A stretch of DNA of 50,823 nucleotides, taken from NCBI GenBank assembly GCA_019113395.1, contig DXHL01000030.1, forward strand, positions 1-50,823, written 5' to 3'. A program made the translations under genes and the position numbers. This document shows, piece by piece, positions 8,783-16,802 of the stretch; the stretch's first letter is position 1, and each line of letters starts with the position of its first letter. The notes under the pieces are model-generated. The model made no database searches. It worked only from the letters and a program-made list of their open reading frames with translations, and had not been told where the DNA came from. Source of the DNA: Candidatus Rikenella faecigallinarum (GTDB lineage: Bacteria; Bacteroidota; Bacteroidia; Bacteroidales; Rikenellaceae).

Positions 8783-9439
8783 TTACTCCCCGTCCCAGTT
8801 CCCTGCTTCGTTGGTCGTAGCGGTGAGTGAACCCACTTTCAGACCATCGGCACGACTCAGCGTATTGATTTGGTAGTCGCGGAAGTTGATGAGTTCCTGT
8901 TCGTCGAGGTCACCCAGGAAGGTCGGATACTGAGCGAAGGCTTCAAACACCGGCACCACCACTTTCGATTCGGTTTCAATCGAGGCGGTATCCATAGCGA
9001 ATTCCAAGAGTTGGCCGCCGGGATTGAATTTGGTTTGCATATCCGAGCCGGGGATATAGCGCAGGTTGTTGAAATCTTCCAGCACTTCGGGCGAGATAAA
9101 TTCGAGCGTATCCTTTACTGCCACGTTGAATTTTTCCACGCTCACGCGCCCTTGAGCCACAGCCAACGAGTCGTCAGCCGAACCGATGGCGTGTTCAAAG
9201 GTAAGCGAGTCGTATTTCACGAACGCGATAAGCGAGTCGAAATTGGGAGTAAATTTAAGGTACTTGTTGCGGAAGGCACGCTGCGCGGTACGGATATCTT
9301 TGAGTCGTTCAACGACTTTGGCTTCGCGTTCTTTACGGATACGTTCGAATTCGAGCGGCGTATTGAAGAGCGAGTAAATCCACCACGCCAGTGCGACAAT
9401 GACAGCCAGCAGAAGCACCTGGAGAAGAAATTTTTTCAT
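8783..9439 (-). CDS. membrane-anchored protein of unknown function
   Basis: A 218-residue protein with one N-terminal membrane anchor (FLLQVLLLAVIVALAWWIYSLF) and a long extracytoplasmic part. Directly after the anchor is a charged helix (FERIRKEREAKVVERLKDIR) then TAQRAFRNKYLKFTPNFDSL. This resembles the pseudopilin-like N-terminus followed by a small globular domain. Function is not recognised. Its start faces that of the helicase gene 80 bp away, and it is followed by about 120 bp without a gene before DUF3822. Confidence 0.7.
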   Translation of the reverse strand: MKKFLLQVLLLAVIVALAWWIYSLFNTPLEFERIRKEREAKVVERLKDIRTAQRAFRNKYLKFTPNFDSLIAFVKYDSLTFEHAIGSADDSLAVAQGRVSVEKFNVAVKDTLEFISPEVLEDFNNLRYIPGSDMQTKFNPGGQLLEFAMDTASIETESKVVVPVFEAFAQYPTFLGDLDEQELINFRDYQINTLSRADGLKVGSLTATTNEAGNWDGE

Positions 9440-9518
9440 CTTATGGAATTAGTTTTTAAGTTTGTTTACGGTTAGCAACGCACAGCTACCGCGAGAACGA
9501 AATTATCCCCTACGAGAG

Positions 9519-10961
9519 ATGTCCCTGAGCAGCCATATCGCGACCCAAATATACGCTAATTTTGCATTCACGCCAACTGCCGAGCAAAAAAAATTGATTG
9601 AGGCGCTTAGTGAATACTTGAGTTCAGGGGATGAGAGCGCGCTGTTTATCATCAACGGATACGCCGGAACGGGGAAGACTACCGTGATAGGAGCATTGGT
9701 TCGTACCCTGCGGGCTTTGGAGTATCCGTGTGTGCTGATGGCTCCGACGGGTCGGGCTGCCAAGGTCATGGGACGCTATGCCGAGGCCGAAGCCTACACG
9801 ATACACAAGACCATCTATCGGGAGCGGACCGTGGGAGGAGCCGAGGGGTCGCGGTTTGAGTTGAATTTCAACAAGGCGCACGACACACTGTACATTGTGG
9901 ACGAAGCCTCGATGCTGACCTCGCGCACCGTGTCTCTGCAAGACGAGGCGACCTCATTCGGGTCGGGCGACCTGATTGAGGATATGTTCGACTACATCCG
10001 TTTGGGACGGAACAACAAGGTGATTCTGGTAGGCGACCAGGCTCAGTTGCCCCCCGTAGGGTTCGACCGTTCGCCGGCTCTCGACCCGCACCACATGGCC
10101 AAATACGGCACAGTGTGGAATTTTACGCTGTCCGAGGTCGTTCGCCAGCAAAACGATTCGGGCATTTTGTACAACGCCACCGCCATTCGGGCGCTGATTG
10201 CGGGCGGAAGGGCTGATATTCCGCAGTTCGACCTCGATTTTCCCGACATTGTGCGACTGGACGGGCGCGAGTTGATTGACGAGATTGACACCTGCTACGG
10301 TCGATACGGCCAATCCGAGACGGCCGTCATCACCCGTTCCAACAAGCGGGCCAACCACTACAACCAGGGGATACGCCGCACCATTCTGGACTACGATGAC
10401 GAGATTGGGTCGGGCGACATGGTCATGGTCGTCAAGAACAACTACCATTACGTGGAGCGCGACCCGCAGGCCAAAATGGACTTTATCGCCAACGGGGACA
10501 TTGCCCGCGTGCACCGCATCTATCGGACACGTGAGCGGTATGGGTTTCACTTTGCCTATGGCGAGTTGGTTTTCCCGGATTACGATGATTATCGTTTGGA
10601 GTGCTGGCTGTTGCTCGATGTGCTGCACAGCGATGCCCCCTCGCTGAGCCGCGACCAACAGGCTCAGTTGTTTCGCGCCGTGGAGGCCGATTATGCGGAA
10701 ATCACCCAAAAGGGGAAACGGTACAAGGCTGTGATGAGCGATGACTATTTCTGTGCGCTGCAGGTGAAATTCGCCTACGCCATCACCTGCCATAAGGCGC
10801 AGGGCGGACAGTGGTCGGCCATTTTCCTGGATGTGATGCTGTTCGGTGAGGAGATGATGACACTCGAGTTGTTGCGATGGTTATACACGGCGGTTACCCG
10901 TGCCACCGAGCGGCTCTATCTGGTCAATTACGATGCCCGTTTCTTCCCCGACGAAGAGTAG
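9519..10961 (+). CDS. RecD-like ATP-dependent DNA helicase (AAA family)
   Basis: A 480-residue SF1 helicase from ATG 9519 (MSLSSHIATQ). Motifs seen: Walker A GYAGTGKTT (about residue 47), Walker B VDEASM (about 127), motif III GDQAQLPPVG, and the C-terminal UvrD_C_2-type motifs YAITCHKAQGGQW and YTAVTRA. It resembles the RecD2/Dda-like helicases found as single genes in Bacteroidota. It probably acts in DNA repair or replication; there is no RecBC neighbour. Confidence 0.88.
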   Translation: MSLSSHIATQIYANFAFTPTAEQKKLIEALSEYLSSGDESALFIINGYAGTGKTTVIGALVRTLRALEYPCVLMAPTGRAAKVMGRYAEAEAYTIHKTIYRERTVGGAEGSRFELNFNKAHDTLYIVDEASMLTSRTVSLQDEATSFGSGDLIEDMFDYIRLGRNNKVILVGDQAQLPPVGFDRSPALDPHHMAKYGTVWNFTLSEVVRQQNDSGILYNATAIRALIAGGRADIPQFDLDFPDIVRLDGRELIDEIDTCYGRYGQSETAVITRSNKRANHYNQGIRRTILDYDDEIGSGDMVMVVKNNYHYVERDPQAKMDFIANGDIARVHRIYRTRERYGFHFAYGELVFPDYDDYRLECWLLLDVLHSDAPSLSRDQQAQLFRAVEADYAEITQKGKRYKAVMSDDYFCALQVKFAYAITCHKAQGGQWSAIFLDVMLFGEEMMTLELLRWLYTAVTRATERLYLVNYDARFFPDEE

Positions 10962-11020
10962 CATAATATCGTTTCGAATGCCCGGGCATTCCCACCCCGA
11001 AGGACCCCGCATAAACAAAT

Positions 11021-11050
11021 GCGTCGGAAATGGACATCCATTTCCGACGC
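11021..11050 (-). terminator. hairpin downstream of rplS
   Basis: A perfect 13-bp stem (GCGTCGGAAATGG / CCATTTCCGACGC) with a 4-base loop lies 48 bp past the rplS stop. On the minus strand it is followed by ATTTGTTT, a weak T-tract. It may also end the helicase transcript. Confidence 0.5.
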
Positions 11051-11097
11051 AAACGGTGTATCCCCAATCAGGGAAAACGCTCCAACAATCAGCGAAC

Positions 11098-11457
11098 TTA
11101 CTTGTTGAGTTTCTTTTCCTTGATACGAGCTTTCTTACCGGTCAGGTCACGCAGGTAGTAGATACGTGCCCGGCGCACCACCCCAACTTTGTTGAGTTCA
11201 ATTTTGCTGATGGTGGGCGAGTTCACGGGGAAGATACGTTCAACACCGATACCATCCGAGATTTTCCGAATGGTGAAGGTTTCGGTTGCACCCGAACCGC
11301 GACGTTGAAGCACAACACCCCGGAAGTTTTGCAAACGTTCCTTGTTACCTTCGCGGATTTTGATGGTTACGGTGATGGTATCACCAGCCTTGAATGCGGG
11401 GACTTCGGCGGTCTCCTGTTTGAAAGCCTGTTGGGCTACTGCAATCAGATTGTTCAT
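11098..11457 (-). CDS. rplS: 50S ribosomal protein L19
   Basis: A 119-residue protein from ATG 11457 ([12 protein letters not shown]). It has the L19 hallmarks [34 protein letters not shown] and the C-terminal [22 protein letters not shown]19 sits at the 30S-50S interface. The longer in-frame upstream extension is not L19-like, so the internal Met was chosen. The gene stands alone with its own promoter and a long leader. Confidence 0.97.
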   Translation of the reverse strand: MNNLIAVAQQAFKQETAEVPAFKAGDTITVTIKIREGNKERLQNFRGVVLQRRGSGATETFTIRKISDGIGVERIFPVNSPTISKIELNKVGVVRRARIYYLRDLTGKKARIKEKKLNK

Positions 11458-11622
11458 GGTTGGAACTGAATCTAAAAGTGGGTTACGGTGCGGAATGTTA
11501 CGGTTTCCGATGGAGAAGAGGGTTTTCGCCGCGCACACAAGGCACACTACAAAAAACAAACGGAGAGCACTGCTCCATTATCCCTCGCCCCCTCCATAAG
11601 AGATTCCTACACAAAAGCGTCG

Positions 11623-11653
11623 CAAAAGTAACGATAATATCACAACAGGCAAA
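11623..11653 (-). promoter_or_regulatory. promoter of rplS
   Basis: The minus strand has TTTG (11650-11653), a 19-base spacer and TACTTTTG (11623-11630), an exact Bacteroidota promoter. Transcription should start near 11616, leaving a leader of about 160 nt before rplS. Confidence 0.7.
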
Positions 11654-11664
11654 ATATTTTTGGG

Positions 11665-11672
11665 TATTTTTG
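11665..11672 (+). promoter_or_regulatory. -7 element of surE
   Basis: TATTTTTG fits the Bacteroidota -7 box, 35 bp before the surE ATG. No clear TTTG lies at the expected -33 position. It is divergent from, and close to, the rplS promoter. Confidence 0.4.
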
Positions 11673-11706
11673 TCTTCGGAACCTGTTTAGATAAGAGATT
11701 CGACGT

Positions 11707-12495
11707 ATGAAATCCAGCGAAAGACCCCTGATTTTCGTCACCAACGACGACGGTGTGCAGGCTGCCGGAATAGCCGCCCTGATACGTTTGGCCGCCGAGT
11801 TTGGCGATGTGGTTGCCGTAGCTCCGAACGAGAGCTATTCGGGCATGTCGCATTCGATAACGATGCACCGTCCGCTGTTTGTGAGCAAGGTGAGTCAGAC
11901 AGACGGGGTGGAGGTATACTCTTGTACGGGGACTCCGGTGGACTGCGTGAAGATTGGTTTCGACGAGATTCTGGGTACCCGTATCCCCGACCTGGTATTA
12001 TCGGGCATCAATCATGGTTCAAACGCCAATGTGAGCGTGATATATTCGGGGACGATGGGTGCAGCCACGGAGGCTGCTCTTTATGGGATTCCATCGATAG
12101 GCTTTTCGCTCACGGACCACTCCCCTGCCGCCGACTTCACCGCTTCGGTTCATTATGCCCGTCAAATCATCGGACAAGTGCTTGCCATGCCTGCGGAGTC
12201 ACTGGCCGGTTTGTGCCTGAACGTCAATATTCCCAACATCCCGCAGGACAAGATTCGCGGGATTCGCGTATGCCGCCAGACTCGCGGCAACTGGCGCGAA
12301 GATTTCGTTCACCGCACCGACCCCAACAATCGGGATTACTACTGGATGTCAGGCCGTTTCTACAACTTTGAGCCGGAGGCGGAGGATAGCGACGAATGGG
12401 CTTTGCGTGAGGGGTATGTCTCCATTGTTCCTGTCCAGATGGACCTGACGGACTACCAACGTTTGGATACGCTCCGTTCCTATTTGGGAGAATAG
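11707..12495 (+). CDS. surE: 5'/3'-nucleotidase SurE
   Basis: A 262-residue protein of the SurE family. The metal-binding motif FVTNDDGVQAAG is at residues 11-22, followed by VVAVAPNESYSGMSHSIT and the VLSGINHGSNAN motif near residue 98. It dephosphorylates nucleoside 5'- or 3'-monophosphates (and short polyphosphate in E. coli) in a divalent-metal-dependent way. Its TAG stop (12493-12495) is followed after only 8 bp by the left border of silent FISUMP cassette 1 on the same strand, so no native 3' UTR or terminator remains. Confidence 0.95.
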   Translation: MKSSERPLIFVTNDDGVQAAGIAALIRLAAEFGDVVAVAPNESYSGMSHSITMHRPLFVSKVSQTDGVEVYSCTGTPVDCVKIGFDEILGTRIPDLVLSGINHGSNANVSVIYSGTMGAATEAALYGIPSIGFSLTDHSPAADFTASVHYARQIIGQVLAMPAESLAGLCLNVNIPNIPQDKIRGIRVCRQTRGNWREDFVHRTDPNNRDYYWMSGRFYNFEPEAEDSDEWALREGYVSIVPVQMDLTDYQRLDTLRSYLGE

Positions 12496-12503
12496 GGGAC
12501 GCA

Positions 12504-12566
12504 TTTGGTTTGTTGTACCAGTGGGGCCGCAAGGACTGTTTTCCGGGCGCCGACGGCAGCACGATA
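12504..12566 (+). repeat. 63-bp repeat, left border of cassette 1
   Basis: Same sequence as 162-224 (opposite orientation) and 16732-16794, differing only around positions 34-45. It starts 8 bp after the surE stop codon, and homology to the other copies begins exactly at TTTGG. Confidence 0.85.
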
Positions 12567-13157
12567 CAATCGGATGAAAGTGCTATTACCACTATTCCAA
12601 TATATGGAGCTGATGGAATTACTGCATTAAAGGAAGATGAAACTGGTTATCAAAAAATCTCGATTAAGGTCGCTGAAGTCCTCAATGGTAATACCTCACA
12701 AATTTATTCCATAAAAAATCCATTAACATTTATTTATAATGCCACGGCTCCTAATGATTGGTATACAGATGTAGAAATATACCAAAATAAATCTCTATGG
12801 AATAGTGATACTAAAAGCATCTATGACCCATGTCCTAAAAATTGGTGCATATCGAGAGATGCTACATGGAAAGATTTTTCATTCGAAAATGCTATATATT
12901 ATACTCCAGGAGAGTATAATCCTCAAAATGGTCTATGCTATAACAAGTATGTTTGGTATCCTGCCATAGGGCGACGTCTTCAGGTTGCTGGCACGTTAGC
13001 CAGTAGTGGTTATGGAGGGAATTATTGGTCCTATACGACAGGTGATGAGTACCCTACCTATTTTAATTTCAATGCTGCTCTTTCGCTAATTCCTGTTGGT
13101 AAAAACCCTCTTGTTGGCTGCGCCTTTGGGTATGCAGTTCGTTGCGTGCAGGAGTAA
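12504..13157 (+). pseudogene. silent FISUMP C-terminal cassette 1
   Basis: An open frame of 217 codons with no ATG, signal peptide or promoter. It starts at the 63-bp repeat (FGLLYQWGRKDCFPG), continues through an AT-rich core and ends AVRCVQE-TAA. Internal FISUMP landmarks: NTSQIYSIKNPLTFIYN, DWYTDVEIYQNKSLWN, YDPCPKNW, VWYPAIGRR. Its frame matches that of the repeat in the expressed gene, so recombination at the repeat would give an intact chimeric protein. It differs widely from cassettes 2 and 3 in the core. Labelled pseudogene because it is not independently translatable; more likely a donor cassette than decay. Confidence 0.8.
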
Positions 13158-13305
13158 GGTGATGGGGGAATGGAAGGGGCGGGATAAGGGGGAGTAATCC
13201 GCAGGGGGTATCCGTGTAGGGGAAGAGGGGGAAAGGCGCAGGGAGCAGCTCAGCCTCTCCCGGAGGGAAGAGAGCGCAAAGAGCAGATAAACCCCAAGCG
13301 AGGAA
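13141..13305 (+). repeat. shared 3' segment of cassette 1
   Basis: From the last codons (RCVQE) through about 150 bp of noncoding GC-rich DNA, this is nearly identical to 15984-16146 (cassette 2) and 50021-50180 (cassette 3), both read on the minus strand. Landmarks are GGGATAAGGGGGAGTAATCC, GGGAGCAGCTCAGCCTCTCC and GATAAACCCCAAGCGAGGAA. Similarity fades gradually beyond the right end, unlike the sharp left border. Confidence 0.85.
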
Positions 13306-13368
13306 ATCCGGACACGAGAATGGTGCCAAGCTATGGTATCAAACATAGGCGGAACAAACTCCCTTTGT

Positions 13369-13422
13369 CAGGCCGGAACCACCCCCGGTGGAGGCCTGCG
13401 CTTTTTGCGCACGCTCCACTGG
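13369..13422 (+). repeat. structured two-hairpin element, copy A
   Basis: Hairpin 1 is CAGGCC-GGAA-CCACC-CCC-GGTGG-A-GGCCTG; hairpin 2 is GCGC-TTTTT-GCGC; then ACGCTCCACTGG. A related copy lies at 49949-50003 with the same layout and paired base changes. The rest of 13306-13727 holds no gene that I can support. Confidence 0.5.
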
Positions 13423-13727
13423 TTCCGTCCTGAAAACGCTTTGTGGCTTAACATGAGTCGAGCTTCGGGTCGCAGCCTGCGCAGTATAGGGTAGACACAG
13501 GTAGGCTCACGTGCCGAGCGGCCTCGTTCGGCGCCGCCCCCTCTGACAGCTAAAAGCCGTCAGGCGCACAACTGGCGGCTTCTTTTGAACCCGATATTTC
13601 TCGGACACACTCGGATATAGTGTTCCCGACAACACCATACCTTAAAATTACCGATATCCATCTTTCATGGACATCGAGCTCACACATATATGAGCGAGCC
13701 TCTGTCCTTATATCCATAAACAATATG

Positions 13728-13762
13728 AAAAGGGTTCTCGATAGTTTTCGAGAACCCTTTTC
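13728..13762. terminator. bidirectional terminator after guaB
   Basis: AAAAGGGTTCTCGA and TTCGAGAACCCTTTT form a near-perfect 14-15 bp stem with A- and T-rich ends, 20 bp past the guaB stop on the minus strand. Confidence 0.75.
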
Positions 13763-13782
13763 TTGCTGTCATATAGCCAGTG

Positions 13783-15255
13783 TTAATCCTGACGGCTATA
13801 GTTCGGAGCTTCACGCGTAATGGTTACATCGTGCGGATGACTTTCCTGCATCCCGGAGGCCGTAATCCGCACAAACTTAGCTCCTTTCAGAGCGTCGATA
13901 TTTTTAGCACCACAATATCCCATTCCAGCACGCAAGCCACCCACAATTTGGTAGATAACCTCCGCCAGTTGTCCTTTATACGGGACACGTGCTGCAATTC
14001 CTTCGGGAACCAGTTTTTTGATATCATCTTCAGCATCCTGGAAGTAACGGTCTTTCGAGCCCTGTTGCATGGCTTCGAGCGACCCCATCCCCCGATAGGT
14101 TTTGAATTTACGTCCGTTGAAAATAACAGTTTCGCCCGGCGACTCTTCCACACCGGCAAACATCGAACCGGCCATAACACAGTCAGCACCAGCAGCAATC
14201 GCTTTCACCACATCGCCTGTATAGCGAATCCCGCCATCGGCAATCACAGGCACACCCGTTCCTTTCAGGGCCGAAGCCACATCATAGACCGCATTCAACT
14301 GAGGCACACCCACACCTGCAATGATACGCGTTGTGCAGATAGAGCCGGGGCCAATCCCCACTTTCACGCCATCCGCACCGGCTTCCACCAGCATTTTGGC
14401 GGCTGCAGCCGTAGCCACATTCCCAACGACCACATCCAAATCAGGATATTTAGCCTTGACCTCTTTCAGTTTTTCGATAACCCCTCTGGAATGTCCGTGG
14501 GCGGTATCAATCACAATGGCGTCCGCACCGGCTTCATAGAGAGCAGCGACCCGTTCCAGGGTATCGTGCGTCACACCAACCCCTGCCGCCACACGAAGCC
14601 GTCCTTTGGCATCCTTGGCTGCATTGGGATTATCTTTGACCTTTGTAATATCCTTGTAGGTGAGCAATCCTATCAACTTGCCGTTATCATCAATCACCGG
14701 CAATTTTTCAATTTTGTTATTGAGCAGGATTTTGGCAGCCTCGTTCAGGTCAGGATTATGCGTGGTCACCAAATTGTCTTTGGTCATCACTTCGCTGATT
14801 TTCTTAGCGAGGTCGGTTTGGAAGCGGAGGTCCCGATTGGTAACAATCCCAATGAGTTTATACTCGTCGTCCACCACTGGAATCCCGCCGATTTTATTTT
14901 CGTGCATCAGCGCCTTGGCATCTCCCACCGTACCGTCAGCCTTAATGGTCACGGGGTCATAAATCATTCCGTTTTCGGCCCGTTTCACCTTACGCACCTG
15001 TTGAGCCTGAGCCTCGATGGACATATTTTTATGAATCACCCCGATACCGCCTTCGCGCGCAATCGCGATAGCCAAAGCCGCTTCGGTTACCGTATCCATG
15101 GCGGCCGAGACAATCGGAGTATTGATAGGAACATTGCGCGAAAACCGCGACGCTACACTCACTTCGCGCGGCAGGACTTCCGAGTAGGCCGGCACCAGCA
15201 GGACATCATCAAAGGTAAGACCTTCGGCAACTATTTTTTCATCTATGAATGACAT
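13783..15255 (-). CDS. guaB: inosine-5'-monophosphate dehydrogenase
   Basis: A 490-residue IMPDH, the usual bacterial length. It converts IMP to XMP with NAD+, the committed step of GMP synthesis. Seen: N-terminal [17 protein letters not shown], a CBS-domain pair at about residues 95-210, the catalytic-cysteine loop [10 protein letters not shown] near residue 300, and the GMGSLEAM flap region. It lies between two inverted FISUMP cassettes but is itself ordinary. A -7 box lies just upstream. Confidence 0.97.
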   Translation of the reverse strand: MSFIDEKIVAEGLTFDDVLLVPAYSEVLPREVSVASRFSRNVPINTPIVSAAMDTVTEAALAIAIAREGGIGVIHKNMSIEAQAQQVRKVKRAENGMIYDPVTIKADGTVGDAKALMHENKIGGIPVVDDEYKLIGIVTNRDLRFQTDLAKKISEVMTKDNLVTTHNPDLNEAAKILLNNKIEKLPVIDDNGKLIGLLTYKDITKVKDNPNAAKDAKGRLRVAAGVGVTHDTLERVAALYEAGADAIVIDTAHGHSRGVIEKLKEVKAKYPDLDVVVGNVATAAAAKMLVEAGADGVKVGIGPGSICTTRIIAGVGVPQLNAVYDVASALKGTGVPVIADGGIRYTGDVVKAIAAGADCVMAGSMFAGVEESPGETVIFNGRKFKTYRGMGSLEAMQQGSKDRYFQDAEDDIKKLVPEGIAARVPYKGQLAEVIYQIVGGLRAGMGYCGAKNIDALKGAKFVRITASGMQESHPHDVTITREAPNYSRQD

Positions 15256-15281
15256 AATGGCTCCCTGTTAATAAATTTGAG

Positions 15282-15289
15282 CAAAGGTA
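15282..15289 (-). promoter_or_regulatory. -7 element of guaB
   Basis: TACCTTTG on the minus strand fits TAnnTTTG, 27 bp before the guaB start. The -33 region is only T-rich (TTTTC). Confidence 0.45.
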
Positions 15290-15316
15290 ACTTTTTTTAT
15301 TGAGAAAACGGCAGGT

Positions 15317-15724
15317 TTAATCAAAAAACGGCGCCAATTTATCCAGCAGTTTTCGAGGCGGTCGGCAAGCCGTTTTGGAGTCGGCATGCATAAAGGCCAG
15401 TGTTACGGCTCCGGTTGTAATTTGTTCTCCGTTTTCGCGAAAGACCTCATACTCGAAACGGATTCGCACACCCGGCATTTCGCGCAAGGTAGTTCGGACG
15501 GTTAGCAGGTCGTCATAGTAGGCCGGGTTTTTGTAATTCACTTCAACCTTCAGTACCGGCAGCATGACGCCGTTGGCTTCGATTTCGGCATTGGGTAAGC
15601 CGATGCTCCGCATCAGTTCGGTACGCCCCATGTCAAAGAGCTCAACGTAATGCGAGTGGTAGAAAAACCCCATTCGGTCCACGTCGCCGTAGGGTACCCG
15701 GAATTGCGAATCGTACGTAATCAT
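15317..15724 (-). CDS. acyl-CoA thioesterase, YbgC/4HBT family
   Basis: A 135-residue hot-dog-fold protein. The family motif VPYGDVDRMGFFYHSHYVELFD (first part: YGDVDRMGFFYHSHY) contains the catalytic Asp, and PAYYDDLLTVRT follows near residue 70. It should hydrolyse acyl-CoA thioesters; the substrate is unknown. It sits between guaB and cassette 2 with a TACCTTTG -7 box at 15759-15766. Confidence 0.88.
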   Translation of the reverse strand: MITYDSQFRVPYGDVDRMGFFYHSHYVELFDMGRTELMRSIGLPNAEIEANGVMLPVLKVEVNYKNPAYYDDLLTVRTTLREMPGVRIRFEYEVFRENGEQITTGAVTLAFMHADSKTACRPPRKLLDKLAPFFD

Positions 15725-15758
15725 AAGTTTAGCGGATTATGACAGCATCGTATTTTAA

Positions 15759-15766
15759 CAAAGGTA
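15759..15766 (-). promoter_or_regulatory. -7 element of the thioesterase gene
   Basis: TACCTTTG on the minus strand, 35 bp before the ATG. No convincing -33 element. From 15767 to 15983 I see no gene or other feature. Confidence 0.4.
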
Positions 15767-15983
15767 GCATTTTGTTCTGAGATTCGAGAAACTACGCTGA
15801 ATAAGCAACAGTCCTGAGCAGCTTATTGCAACAATATGCCTTCGAGAGTATCTGACAGACAACCATCTACCCCATTTCGTCGGTTGCAGGGCATGTATTT
15901 TGTGTTTTCGGGCAGGGCTTGCGAAATCTTGGATAGAGGCTGTTCTGTTCGCGTGCCGAGCCGCACTCTGCTCGTGTCAGTGC

Positions 15984-16146
15984 TTCCTCGCTTGGGGTTT
16001 ATCTGCTCTTTGCGCTCTCTTCCCTCCGGGAGAGGCTGAGCTGCTCCCTGCGCCTTCCCCCTCTTCCCCTACACGGATACCCCTGCGGATTACTCCCCCT
16101 TATCCCGCCCCTTCGATTCCCCCCCACGCTACTCCTGCACGCAACG
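15984..16146 (-). repeat. shared 3' segment of cassette 2
   Basis: The inverted copy of 13141-13305: together they form an inverted repeat of about 165 bp around the guaB-thioesterase block. Homology covers the last codons of the cassette and the noncoding stretch ending in CCCCAAGCGAGGAA. Confidence 0.85.
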
Positions 16147-16794
16147 GACAACCATTCCATTTGCGCGGCTACCGGATGTGTTAGGGTTAATCGTTGTCAT
16201 ATCAAAATAAACCCCTCGTCCCCATACCCCCAGAGGTGTTATCTCCCAAAAGGCAGTTGAATATCCTACTGAGCTGATTAAACCACTCTCTCGATTGCGA
16301 TTCCCACATGCCGGATACCATGTTAAAGAAGCATAGACTCGACCATTTGTTTGGTGTCGAACCTCTGCGCCGGGAGCCCCCATGCTATAGTATTGAGTTG
16401 TACTTAAAACATAATCACCCCATGTCTTATCGGCAGGAACCCGCCAACCCTGAGGGCAAGGGTCATAATTGCTTTTGACAGTTCCTTCACCCCATAATGT
16501 ATTGTTCAAATAAGACTCGTCTTGAGTATACCAATCTCGGGAATCTCCTGTATTATAAATACAAGATAAAGGATGCTGAATTGCGTAAACTAATGTCGTA
16601 TTCTCTTTACCGACTATCCCGCCGGCTGTAATATCAACCATTTGAAATCCTGTTGCACTCCCTTCCGTCAGTGGATTTCCATCTGTTCCATATATTGGAA
16701 TAGTCGTAGCGTTAGGTATTCCTGTTTGCTGTATCGTGCTGCCGTCGGCGCCCGGGAAACCGTCCTTGCGGCCCCACTGGTACAACAAACCAAA
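16129..16794 (-). pseudogene. silent FISUMP C-terminal cassette 2
   Basis: An open frame of 222 codons including the stop, beginning at the 63-bp repeat (16794) and ending MVVRCVQE-TAG. It has no start codon, signal peptide or promoter. FISUMP landmarks: NTTLVYAIQHPLSCIYN, YDPCPQGWRVPADKTWGDY, YYSMGAPGAEV, TWYPACGNRN. Core sequence differs strongly from cassettes 1 and 3 while the borders are conserved. It lies 8 bp after the osmC-like stop on the same strand, exactly mirroring cassette 1 behind surE. It is in direct orientation to the expressed locus and inverted to cassette 1. Confidence 0.8.
16732..16794 (-). repeat. 63-bp repeat, left border of cassette 2
   Basis: One mismatch to the expressed copy at 162-224 and a few to 12504-12566. 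Homology starts exactly at TTTGG, preceded by unrelated bases TTGTCACC and the osmC-like TAG. Confidence 0.85.
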
Positions 16795-16802
16795 GGTGAC
16801 AA

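Noticed and set aside
12504-13157. Cassette 1 as a translated extension of surE
   Set aside because: The surE stop intervenes and the cassette frame differs from the surE frame; surE is already full length.
13780-15252. A 490-codon plus-strand frame opposite guaB
   Set aside because: It is the exact antisense of the IMP dehydrogenase gene, which is unmistakable on the minus strand.
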